Shown here in pieces: positions 1 through 8,500 of a DNA stretch of 64,000 bases; within the stretch, counting starts at the first letter, position 1; each line of letters begins with the position of its first letter. Below the pieces are notes generated by a model that was not told the origin of the DNA, did no database searches, and saw nothing but the letters and a program-made list of their open reading frames with translations. Source of the DNA: Thermoplasmata archaeon (GTDB taxonomy: Archaea > Thermoplasmatota > Thermoplasmata > Lutacidiplasmatales > UBA184); NCBI GenBank assembly GCA_027314165.1, contig DAHVCH010000012.1, positions 1 to 64,000 on the forward strand. The letters run 5' to 3'. The position numbers and the translations under genes are program-made.

Positions 1-184
1 GAGGTCCCGCCGCCCGATCCGGAGTCGCAGACACCGATAGAAGCGATCTGGCGTGTGATGGGAGAGGACCATCTCCCAGGCGGGCGGAGCTGCCGGGGAC
101 CAGACTTCCGGGGACCCGTTCACGCTCGATTTGGGGGGTGGTGGTTCCGATGCGCTTAAAGACGTGAACTTCTGTGGTGATAGC
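1..184. other. unassigned left edge
   Basis: No convincing gene. One plus-strand frame is open from base 1 to about 162 but has no recognisable motif; it could be the 3' end of a gene truncated by the window edge. The last 30 bases hold the likely promoter of the zinc-ribbon gene. Confidence 0.3.
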
Positions 185-541
185 ATGGCAGCGCAGACAG
201 CCGTGATGGTCGGTGGAGCTATCAAGTACAAGCGACAGTACAAACTTTGGTTACTGGTCGTCCTGATTCTCTTCTGCTGGCCGGCGGCGATCATCTACTA
301 CTTCACCCGCCCGAAAGTGCCCGTACAGGAGATGCAAACCTACGCTGCAACCACGCAGCCCGTCTATGCGGCCTCCCCACAACCCCAGCAGCAGGCCGCT
401 CCCGCCTACGGTGCCGCTCCCCCGGCCGCGGCCCCCCAGGCGACCAGCGGAACCCCGAACTGCCCGCGGTGCGGAGGCCCCACGACCTTCGTTCAGCAGT
501 ACGGCCGCAACTACTGCTACCACTGCTCGCAGTACGCCTAG
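185..541 (+). CDS. small membrane protein with C-terminal zinc ribbon
   Basis: 118-residue protein of unknown function. One hydrophobic segment (LWLLVVLILFCWPAAIIYYF, about residues 23-42) follows a short basic N-terminus. A Pro/Ala/Gln-rich linker comes next, then a C-terminal CPRC...CYHC zinc ribbon. The ATG at 185 is preferred over an in-frame start at 131 because a TATA-like cttaaag (155-161) lies about 27 nt upstream, as expected for a leaderless archaeal transcript. The same plan (membrane anchor, proline-rich linker, cytoplasmic zinc ribbon) recurs at the C-terminus of the surface protein at 5597. The partner of the ribbon is unknown. Confidence 0.7.
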   Translation: MAAQTAVMVGGAIKYKRQYKLWLLVVLILFCWPAAIIYYFTRPKVPVQEMQTYAATTQPVYAASPQPQQQAAPAYGAAPPAAAPQATSGTPNCPRCGGPTTFVQQYGRNYCYHCSQYA

Positions 542-997
542 AACAGAGTGGCGGGACGGCCCTCTCGGCGGTCGTCCCCGCACTTCCCTCCGGCCCCCCC
601 AATCCTTCCGGCGAGCGTAGTCTCGCAATAGTAGTTCGTTAGGTGGAGTGAATCACCCATCGTTTCTCCCGACCAGTCCTGTTCTCCGGTCGCGCGTGGG
701 TGTGGACGTCTCCCTCGAACACTCCGCACGCCTCCTGCAGGTGGATGTGGAAAGCCGTGTCGCCCCCCGTTAACTCAGAGGCCAGATCGCCGTGGCCGGG
801 CGACCTGATTCGCAGGTTTCTGGGGAGCCTCCGCACCGCGTCAGGACGATCGCAGCAGGACTTCAGAGCGGGTCAGGATGGGGGAGTCTGGCTCGATCGC
901 GGTTGTGCAGGAGTGGGGGAGGGACTCCTTCGAGCGGAAGAGAGCGAACCTCCCGTACTCAGGAAAGGCGAAGCCACGGCAGACGAGCCCGGTTGGG
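542..997. other. intergenic region without a supported gene
   Basis: About 455 bases between the zinc-ribbon gene and the convergent minus-strand hypothetical. A 65-codon minus-strand frame (639-836) begins with ATG, but its third-position composition is mixed and it has no recognisable motif, so I do not call it. No tRNA-like cloverleaf or clear repeat was seen. Confidence 0.4.
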
Positions 998-1309
998 CTA
1001 CGGCGAGACCTCGTGATACATCCGGCTCCCCGCGCCCACGAAGACCTTGCTCATCATCTCGATGAACCAGGGTTGCTGCTCGGACCCCGACTCCTTCCAC
1101 TCCCTGGCGATCTTGTCGCCGACCGCTTCGTCGTGGGGCACGGTCATCACGAAGCTGCTGCGGTCCTCGGAGACGTAGTAATGGATGCCACCCACCCCGC
1201 GCTGCGCGTGGTAGTCGGTGTTCCAGCGCATCACGGCCACCAGGTCCTCTTCCCGGTAACCCGGCTTCAGGTTCGCCACCAGGATCTCGAGCCTCACGCG
1301 GGCCTCCAC
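998..1309 (-). CDS. hypothetical protein, possible dimeric alpha-beta barrel
   Basis: 103-residue protein of unknown function. The alternation of strands and helices (RLEILVANLKPGYREED near the start, SSFVMTVPHDEAVGDKIARE in the middle) is compatible with a ferredoxin-like dimeric alpha-beta barrel, but this is a weak call. It starts at GTG 1309; a GTG at 1297 is an alternative. It is the last gene of a same-strand group after a methyltransferase and an acetyltransferase, 39 nt downstream of the latter, so it is probably co-transcribed with them. Confidence 0.55.
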   Translation of the reverse strand: MEARVRLEILVANLKPGYREEDLVAVMRWNTDYHAQRGVGGIHYYVSEDRSSFVMTVPHDEAVGDKIAREWKESGSEQQPWFIEMMSKVFVGAGSRMYHEVSP

Positions 1310-1348
1310 GGGCCTTCGGACATCAATTCTCCGACCGGGGGGGCCCCC

Positions 1349-1831
1349 TCAAGCGCTGCGGGAGAGGTCTCTCACCATGCCCATGCTGATCGTGACGAAG
1401 CCGAGCTTCGCGTAGAGCGCCACCGCCCCGAGGTTGTCGCACATCACATTGAGCGCCATGCGGTCGGCGCCGCGATGCCGGGCCTCCTCCGCGAGCTTCT
1501 CGAGCACCTCTGTGGCGAACCCCCTGCGCTGGAACGGAGGTTCGATCGTGAGCCAGTCGACCCAGAAATGGACCTTGCCGCCTTGGTCCTTCACGGAGTA
1601 CCACGCTTCCCCCACCCGATCCCCGGTGGCCTCGTCGATCACCTTCGTGAAGAACCAGCCAGGCGTGCTACGACCCTGGGGGCGGTAGCCGGTCAGCTGC
1701 CTCCGACTCTCTTCGAGCGCGGCCTCTTGCCTCCAGTCCCCTCGTTTCACGCTGCTCGCCGCGTGCCGGGCTATGGCCCGGTCCATCGCCTCCTGGTACT
1801 CTTCCTCAGACATGGGGACCAATTGGACCAT
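1349..1831 (-). CDS. GNAT-family N-acetyltransferase
   Basis: About 160 residues. The acetyl-CoA binding motif A is visible as VDWLTIEPPFQRRGFATEVL (Q-R-R-G-F-A, the family's Q/RxxGxG/A loop). It is followed by helix EKLAEEARHRGADRMALNV and a C-terminal NLGAVALYAKLGFV segment typical of GNAT motif B. The substrate cannot be told. The open frame runs up to 1951 and overlaps the upstream methyltransferase, so I place the start at ATG 1831 (ATG 1813 is also possible). It probably shares a transcript with the methyltransferase upstream and the hypothetical downstream. Confidence 0.8.
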   Translation of the reverse strand: MVQLVPMSEEEYQEAMDRAIARHAASSVKRGDWRQEAALEESRRQLTGYRPQGRSTPGWFFTKVIDEATGDRVGEAWYSVKDQGGKVHFWVDWLTIEPPFQRRGFATEVLEKLAEEARHRGADRMALNVMCDNLGAVALYAKLGFVTISMGMVRDLSRSA

Positions 1832-1899
1832 GGGAGCGCCCACGGGCACCCTGGGTTTCAATCCTACGGCCAGCGATCGGGGGACGGGGCACGTCGCGC

Positions 1900-2670
1900 T
1901 CAGTCTGCCCGCGTGGGACCGACGAATCTCCGCAGGGTCTCGCTCGGCCACATCAGGACGTCCACTCGTTCAACCTGCTCGACCGGCCCGGGACCGAACC
2001 GATCCCGCAGCTCTTGGCGAGCGACCCGCAGGACCCCCTCCATCCTCGGGGGGAGCTCCCTAGGAGCGCGTCCTTCGGATTCGGCGGTCAGGCGTCCCTG
2101 TTGCTCTATGGCCTCCAAGACCTTCGCCAGGTGAACGCTCTGGCTGGTCGTTCTCACGTGGAGCGTCTCCGCGGGGGGCAGCCTTCGTCGGAACGCGCGG
2201 ACCCCCTCGTCCAGGCGCCCTGACGGGCCCAGCACCCGTTGGCGCGCCTCCATGTAGATCTTCCGGCCGTCGGGCACACGCTCCTTGACCAACGCGACCA
2301 CCCGGTCGCGGGCGACCCGTCCCATCTCGTGGACCGAGTCCACCCACCGTGGCATGAGGTGGAGCATCTCGACAAAAAGGACCGCGTCCACGCTTCCGTC
2401 GCGGAAGGGCAGATGTTCTGCCCGCCCCTCGACACAGGTCCGGACCCCTTTCTTGAGCGCTTCTTCCATCATCCCGCGGGAGGGGTCGACCACCGTGATG
2501 CGATACCCGCGTTCCTGGAGCGGCGCCGCGTAGCGGCCGGTACCCCCGCCCACGTCGAGCACGCCTTTGGCGGGCCCAAGGAGCCGCGCGATCGCCGCCA
2601 CATCGTCCGATCCCGCGGGCCCCCGCCACCCGTCGAACTGGGGCGCAAGAACGTCGAACCCGCCTGGCAT
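1900..2670 (-). CDS. class I SAM-dependent methyltransferase
   Basis: 256 residues. Motif I is GVLDVGGGTGRYAAPL (about residues 36-51). The acidic end of strand 2 is ITVVDPSRGMMEEA, and a motif-II/III region reads AEHLPFRDGSVDAVLFVEMLHLM, all in the order and spacing of the Methyltransf_11 / UbiE-like group. The acceptor substrate is unknown. The N-terminus (FDVLAPQFDGW) matches the usual 'YD..A..YD.W' opening, which supports ATG 2670. First gene of a three-gene minus-strand group. Confidence 0.85.
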   Translation of the reverse strand: MPGGFDVLAPQFDGWRGPAGSDDVAAIARLLGPAKGVLDVGGGTGRYAAPLQERGYRITVVDPSRGMMEEALKKGVRTCVEGRAEHLPFRDGSVDAVLFVEMLHLMPRWVDSVHEMGRVARDRVVALVKERVPDGRKIYMEARQRVLGPSGRLDEGVRAFRRRLPPAETLHVRTTSQSVHLAKVLEAIEQQGRLTAESEGRAPRELPPRMEGVLRVARQELRDRFGPGPVEQVERVDVLMWPSETLRRFVGPTRAD

Positions 2671-2735
2671 GGAGACGCCAGCGCATCGAACGAGGGACGA
2701 AGAGGTTGCCCTTTACCGGCCACCTCCCGTAGGCC

Positions 2736-2942
2736 ATGACCAACGAAGACGCGTGGAGGGAACTCCCGCCCTACCGCGCGAGCAAGCGGTCGCGCGGCGG
2801 TTGGTTCTGGAGGGAGGGGGAGAGCCCATCCATCCTCCTGGTCCGGGCATCGTCCCTCCCTGCGAGTTCCCTCAAGGTCGGGTCAAGACGCAGGACTGGG
2901 AACAGGCAGGGGTTCGCGATCCACCATCCCTACGTGAAATGA
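2736..2942 (+). CDS. possible small basic protein
   Basis: 68-codon frame with ATG start in the gap before the RFC-like gene. Its first half has strongly G/C-biased third positions and a Trp/Arg-rich segment (SRGGWFWREGE), but no family is recognised and the second half looks less coding. Reported only as a possibility. Confidence 0.25.
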   Translation: MTNEDAWRELPPYRASKRSRGGWFWREGESPSILLVRASSLPASSLKVGSRRRTGNRQGFAIHHPYVK

Positions 2943-2999
2943 CGCTCAGAAAGGTTCGGTCGAAGGATGAGTATGCAACTTCGCGGAGGGCAACCCCGT

Positions 3000-3007
3000 G
3001 ATATACC
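3000..3007 (+). promoter_or_regulatory. TATA box of the RFC-like gene
   Basis: gatatacc, centred about 25 nt before ATG 3028, so transcription should begin at or next to the start codon (leaderless). Confidence 0.55.
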
Positions 3008-3027
3008 ACGTTTCGTAGCATCTGAGG

Positions 3028-3696
3028 ATGGCTTCGCCACCCCCTCGTCGGCTGTCCCTCGGTAGCTTTCGTCCCAGGACGTTCGAGGAGATCATCGGGC
3101 AGCCGACCGCGATCACGAGATTGCGAAGGTTCCTCGACGGGGCCCGGAACGGACTGGTCGTCCCGCCCCACATGATCTTTCATGGGGCTCCGGGGGTGGG
3201 AAAGACCTCGGCCGCCCGCGTGTTCGCAAGGGAGACTCTGGGGGACCGTTACGACCGGGACTTCTCCGAGTTGAACCCCTGGGACGACCGCAGCCCAGCC
3301 GCGATCTACCGGTTGTTCGAACAATCTCGGACGGCCCCCCAAGGTGGAGCGCCCTTCCGGATCCTGCACATCGACGAGGCGGATGCGCTCACCCCCGAGG
3401 CCCAGGCCAGCCTTCGTCCCGCGCTCGAACGCGAGGAGAGCTACTCGGTCTACATCCTCTCGGTCAACGACCTGGACCGGGTCGCCAAGCAGGTTCAGTC
3501 GCGGTGCGTCGTGCTCGAGTTCAAGCCCCTGGGCCCCGCGGACATGCGTCGCACGCTTGCGCTCGCGCTTGAGCGGACACCCTTCCAGTTGGACGAGGCC
3601 ACGCTAGGGGCGATCGTCGAGCGTTCGCACGGAATCCCGCGAGAAGCCATCAAACTCCTCTTGGAAGAGGGCGGCGCCCGTCACTCCGCGGCGTGA
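3028..3696 (+). CDS. RFC small-subunit-like AAA+ ATPase lacking the collar domain
   Basis: 222-residue clamp-loader-type AAA+ protein. In order: an RFC-type N-terminus (FRPRTFEEIIGQPTAITRL), Walker A GAPGVGKTS (53-61), Walker B LHIDEAD (113-119), sensor 1 SVND, and the RFC signature SRC (158-160), whose arginine acts as the arginine finger in RFC. It ends after the sensor-2 region (HGIPREAIKLL), where family members of about 320 residues continue into the helical collar needed to assemble the pentamer. Either it is a paralogue with another oligomeric state or it works together with other RFC subunits encoded elsewhere. The stop lies in clean sequence with no collar remnant in another frame seen. 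Leaderless promoter at 3000-3007. Confidence 0.8.
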   Translation: MASPPPRRLSLGSFRPRTFEEIIGQPTAITRLRRFLDGARNGLVVPPHMIFHGAPGVGKTSAARVFARETLGDRYDRDFSELNPWDDRSPAAIYRLFEQSRTAPQGGAPFRILHIDEADALTPEAQASLRPALEREESYSVYILSVNDLDRVAKQVQSRCVVLEFKPLGPADMRRTLALALERTPFQLDEATLGAIVERSHGIPREAIKLLLEEGGARHSAA

Positions 3697-3922
3697 GCCT
3701 GCCGTCGGGCGGGGGGGGGAGGGCGAAGGGCTGCCAGGGACTCGGTCGTACAGGGTCCCCACGCGAGCCGTGAGGAGGGCGGGGGTGATCTGTTCCCCCT
3801 CGAGGAACCCCCATCCCCCGACTGGCGGGGCGCGGTCGGGTGCGTCGGAGGGCGGTTATCGTTCGGAGCCCCCGTTCCTATGCGCATATGTAGGCTCGCC
3901 AAGCCCCCCTCGCCGAGATTTC

Positions 3923-3930
3923 GGTATAAG
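3923..3930 (+). promoter_or_regulatory. TATA box of the GltD-like gene
   Basis: ggtataag; a start site about 26 nt on would fall near 3953, next to a purine-rich aggagagg (3951-3958), leaving a short leader before ATG 3984. The in-frame ATG at 3936 lies too near the TATA box to be the start. Confidence 0.45.
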
Positions 3931-3983
3931 CTCATATGCTGCTCATTGTCAGGAGAGGAGCGGGATCGTCCGAACTCAGGACC

Positions 3984-5414
3984 ATGAGCGGGGCCTACCG
4001 TCAGTCACGGATCGCGATACCCGAAGTTACCGTCCATCAGCGCTGCTCCTACATGGGGGAGATCCTCCATGCCTACGACCCGGAGGAGGCCATGATGGAG
4101 GCCCAGCGGTGCCTCCAGTGCGCCATGCCCTACTGCGTCCAGGCCTGTCCGATCTCCCAGGACTGCAAGGGCTACATCGACATGGTGGCGCAAGGCCGCT
4201 TCGACGACGCCGCCAAGGTCACCCTGCTCGGCAACCCCCTCGCCACCGTCCTCTGCAAGTCGTGCTACCACTACTGCGAGGAGGACTGCGTCAAGGGCGG
4301 AAAGGGCGCGGCCATCGCCATCCGGCACCTGAAGCGCGCCTCGCTCCAGTTCGGCCACTCCGACCTCCTCTACGTCCCGATGGCCCCCCGGGGCGAGAAG
4401 ATCGCGATCGTCGGGGGAGGACCGGCCGGGATCATGGCCACGTGGGAGCTCTGCCTGCGCGGTTACTCTGTGACCCTCTTCGAGGCCCAGCCCTTCCTCG
4501 GAGGGCAGATCGAGACCATCCCGAAGTACCACCTGGACGGGGACGAGCTCGAGGTGGACGTGGCGAGGTTCAAGAACTTCGACCTCAAGATCGTGACCGG
4601 CAAACGCTGCGGGATCGACTTCACCACGGAGCAGCTGCTGAAGGAGGGGTATCTCGCCGTCTACCTCGCGGTGGGAGCGTCGACTCCCGGACTGCTCAAG
4701 ATCCCCGGAGAGGAGCTTCCCGGGGTCTTCCATGCGCTACCGTTCCTCCTCAACGCCAACCACAACCCCCAGGGCTTCCTGGGACGCACCGACCGCACGA
4801 CCGTGGTGATCGGCGGAGGCGACGTGGCCATGGACGCGGCCCGTTCGGCCCGCCGGTTCTTCTCCGGAAAGGTCACCGTCGCCTACCGGCGCAGCTGGGA
4901 GGAGATGCCGGCCACCGAGGAGGAGCGGGAGGGCATCCTTCTGGAAGGGATCGACTTCCTGCCCTGGCGGGCCCCCGTCAAGATCCTCGGCAGCGACCAT
5001 GTCGAAGGGTTGGTCACGTCCCGGACCGAGCTCGGGGCCCCGGACGCCCGGGGAAAGAGGAGCGTGACGGTCGTGCCGGGCAGCGAAGAGGTGCTCCCGT
5101 GCGACACGGTGATCATCGCCGCGGGTCAGGTGGCCGACCTCAACGGCTTCACGAAGGAACTGGACCTCAAGACGCCCCGCGGATGGCCCGAGGGTAAGGG
5201 CGACGGATGGGCGACCGGGGTGGAGGGGGTCTTCGCTTCCGGGAACAAGTCGATCGTCTACGCGATGTCCGCGGGCACCAAGACGGCACAGGCCATCGAC
5301 GCCTACGTCGCGAAGAAGCTCGGGCGCGCGCCGATTCCCCGGCCCCACCCCTTCGGGGGAAAGGACCCGGTACCCCCGCCTCCCGGGTACGGCGAACCCA
5401 CCTGGGTCCTCTGA
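3984..5414 (+). CDS. GltD-like NAD(P)H-dependent FAD/Fe-S oxidoreductase (glutamate synthase small-subunit family)
   Basis: 476 residues from ATG 3984. The N-terminal Fe-S domain carries two cysteine sets (C43, C46, C51, C55, C61 and C91, C94, C98, C102) as in glutamate synthase beta and NfnB subunits. It is followed by an FAD Rossmann motif IAIVGGGPAGIMA (about 140-152) and a second nucleotide motif TVVIGGGDVAMDAARSA. The C-terminal GVFASGN...SAGTKTAQAID closes the FAD domain. No large glutamate synthase subunit or NfnA partner is present in the window, so the electron acceptor is open: glutamate synthesis with a distant large subunit, or a stand-alone NADPH:acceptor oxidoreductase. The family call is firm; the specific role is not. 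Confidence 0.85.
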   Translation: MSGAYRQSRIAIPEVTVHQRCSYMGEILHAYDPEEAMMEAQRCLQCAMPYCVQACPISQDCKGYIDMVAQGRFDDAAKVTLLGNPLATVLCKSCYHYCEEDCVKGGKGAAIAIRHLKRASLQFGHSDLLYVPMAPRGEKIAIVGGGPAGIMATWELCLRGYSVTLFEAQPFLGGQIETIPKYHLDGDELEVDVARFKNFDLKIVTGKRCGIDFTTEQLLKEGYLAVYLAVGASTPGLLKIPGEELPGVFHALPFLLNANHNPQGFLGRTDRTTVVIGGGDVAMDAARSARRFFSGKVTVAYRRSWEEMPATEEEREGILLEGIDFLPWRAPVKILGSDHVEGLVTSRTELGAPDARGKRSVTVVPGSEEVLPCDTVIIAAGQVADLNGFTKELDLKTPRGWPEGKGDGWATGVEGVFASGNKSIVYAMSAGTKTAQAIDAYVAKKLGRAPIPRPHPFGGKDPVPPPPGYGEPTWVL

Positions 5415-5563
5415 TCTCCCGTCGCAGATCGCGTCGTTCCCGGGCATCTTCGGGCTTCGGAGCGACCCTCGGGCAGTTGTGCCGGGCCGGGCGGGATCTC
5501 GCGCCGGCGACCCCCTCCGGGCCAGCAGGGAGAGGGCCCAGACCATGCTTGTAAAACGACCAA

Positions 5564-5578
5564 ACGATTATCTCCTAA
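5564..5578 (+). promoter_or_regulatory. A/T-rich promoter of the surface-protein operon
   Basis: gattatctcctaaag, centred about 26 nt before GTG 5597. It is the only A/T-rich patch in the 180-base gap and points to a leaderless transcript for the three-gene operon. Confidence 0.5.
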
Positions 5579-5596
5579 AGCAAGCCCATAACTGTT

Positions 5597-8500
5597 GTGC
5601 ACGCCGCCCAGGGACCCTCCTCGCGCGTCTCCGATCGGAAATTCTCTGCGAACTCGACCTCGCTGCTCTGGGTGGGGGTGGTGGTCCTCCTGGTCGTGCT
5701 CTTGCTGTCGCCCTCGGGGGTCGCCAGGCCCTCGCCATCCTCCGCGCACGCCGCCTTGCCCACCGCGGGGACCCATGGAACGAGCGCGTTGGGCGCAGAG
5801 GGGTCAGGCGCGGGTGGCTCCCCCTGTTGGATCCAACCGCTCGTCACCCCCGAATGTGCCGTTCACATTTCCGCTTCTCCATCTTGGCCTCCCTCCGACC
5901 TTCCTAACTCGCACGCGGCCCAGGTCCCGTCGGCCACCACCTACTGGCGGCAGCTCTGCTACACTGGAAACTGTGGCCCCGGCTCGCGAGAGAGCCCGAT
6001 GGTCGCCTACGACCCCGTCGACGGGTACCTCGTCCTCTTCGGGGGGTACAATTCCTCCACGTCGACGGTCCTCGGTGACACCTGGATCTACACCTACCCT
6101 TCCGCGACCTGGACCCAGATCTTCCCCACGACCTCCCCCCCCGCCCGCTTCGACGGAGAGCTCGCGTGGGACCCCGTGGACGGCTACCTGGTCCTCTTCT
6201 CCGGCTGCGGCAGCGCGGCCTGCTCCCCCGGTCTGACCGACACCTGGAAGTTCGTCGGCGGTCAGTGGACCGAGCTCACCCCGTCCACCAACCCTGCCGG
6301 CCGGTACTTCTTCGGAATGTCCTGGGACACGGCGGACAACTACATGCTGCTCTTCGGGGGATATTCCTCGACCGGGTACATGGGTGACACCTGGAAGTTC
6401 GTGGGAGGCCAATGGACGCAGCTCCTCCCGGCGACCAGCCCCCCCGCACGCCTCGACCTAGGGATGGCCGACGACCCGACCGACGGCCAGGTCGTCCTCT
6501 TCGGAGGTTCCGGTGCCACCGGTGGGCTGGCCGACACCTGGACGTTCTCGGGAGGGACCTGGACGCAGCAGTTCCCCGCGACCTCTCCCCCGACCCTCGA
6601 CCTCCAGAACCACCAGATGGACACCGACACCGGTTATCCCCTCATCTGGGGTGGGTTTGACCCCGCCACCTACACCTACGTGAGCACCACATGGACCTAC
6701 GCTGCCGGACTGTGGACATTGCAGAGCCCCACGACCTCACCGCCCGCGAAAGGCTGGGGGGCGTTGGACTACTACGGCGGCGTCGGCACGATCGACTACG
6801 GAGGGTACGACCCGACCTACGGTCTTGACGTGGGCGACACCTGGCTCTACGTCTCAGGGTTCCGCGCCTCGGCCACCGCCACGCCTGACCCGACCGACGT
6901 CGGTGGCCCGGTCGCCTTCTCCGGCTCCGCGTCCGGGGGCACTGCCCCCTACACGTACGCCTGGGTCTACGGCGACGGCGGCAAGAGCGCGTACCTCGCC
7001 CCCACGCACACCTACAACTCCACTGGGACCTTCGGCGCCCACTTCTGGGCGAACGAGACGACAGGCCTCCTCCGGTCCCGGGAGGCGAACCTCTCGGTCG
7101 TCGTCAACGCGCTGCCGTCCGTCGCTCCCACGGCGACGCCCACCGCCGCTGACGCGAAGGTGGGGATCAGATTCGCCTCCGGGGTGACCGGCGGCGCACC
7201 ACCGTACACCGTCACGTGGAGGTTCGGGAACGGCGCGTCGGCCGTCGGGGACCCCACCGCGTACGCCTTCCCGGCTCCAGGGACCTACACCGTCCGGGTG
7301 TGGACGAACGACTCCTCCGTCGGCCGGGCCAGTGGGTCGGTGATCGTCACGATCCACCCTGCCCTGGTCAGTAGCACGAACCTCCATCCCCTGGCGGTGG
7401 ACCTCGGTCAATCGATCTACGTCTTCTCGAACGTCACGTACGGCACCCCGCCAAGGACATGGAAGTGGACCTTCAACGACGGCGGGACCTCGACGCTGGG
7501 CAACACGAGCCACACGTACGCCGCGCCGGGCACCTACGCGATCGTCCTCTGGGCGAACGACAGCGGAGGGGCGGCCCTCTCCACCTGGACGAACGTCACG
7601 GTGAACCCCCTTCCCACGGTCGGGGCCTCGGCCGCATACCCCAATGTCGACATGGGGGTCTCCGACACGTTCACGGCCACCACGTCCGGGGGGACCGCCC
7701 CGTTCACGTATGCCTGGCGCTTTGGCGACGGCACCGCAGGGACGGGGGTCACCACGGCCCACGCGTTCACCGCCCTCGGCACCTACCAGGTCGCCGTCTG
7801 GGCCAACGACAGCGTGGGAAATTCGGCCCACAGCACACTGCCGATCACCGTGGTCCCGCCACTCGTGACATGGGTGAACGCGAGCAAGTACGCGGTCGAC
7901 CTCGGAATGGCGGCCCTCTTCTCCGCCGCGACCCGCGGCGGGGCCCCTCCGGTCAGCATCGTCTGGTCGCTGGGTGACGGCACCTGGGCGTACTCCAGCA
8001 CGGTGGGCCACACCTACACGGCGACCGGGAGCTACTCCGTGGTGGCCTGGGTGAACGACACCGGCGGAGGTCAGGTCACCGGTGGGTTCACGATGACCGT
8101 CAACCCGGACCCGACGCTCTCCGTCTCCAGTTCCAGGACCAGTATCGACCTTGGGGACAAGGTCTGGCTCAACGCGACCCCCCTCGGAGGCAGTCCACCC
8201 TTCGCCTACTACTGGGACTTCGGGGACGGCACGACGGGGACGGGGGCGAACACGGTCCACGTGTACACCTCTCCCGGCTCCTACTTCGTTCAGGTCTGGG
8301 CGAACGACACGGCGGGCTGGTCGGCCTTCGCGGCGGTCCCCGTGATCGTCCACCCGGCCCTTCTCGCGCAGGCGAGCCCAGGGGCGGTCTGGACCGACCT
8401 CGGCGCTGCGGCAAGCTTCTCCGGGAGCGCGACCGGTGGCGTCGGACCGTACAACTTCACCTGGGCCTTCGGAGACGGCACCGTCGGGACCGGCCGTGCG

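Noticed and set aside
639-836. 65-codon minus-strand ORF
   Set aside because: Weak third-position bias and no recognisable motif; not enough support to call a gene.
878-2134. 418-codon plus-strand open frame
   Set aside because: It lies antisense to the methyltransferase and acetyltransferase, which have clear family motifs; long antisense frames are common in such GC-rich DNA.
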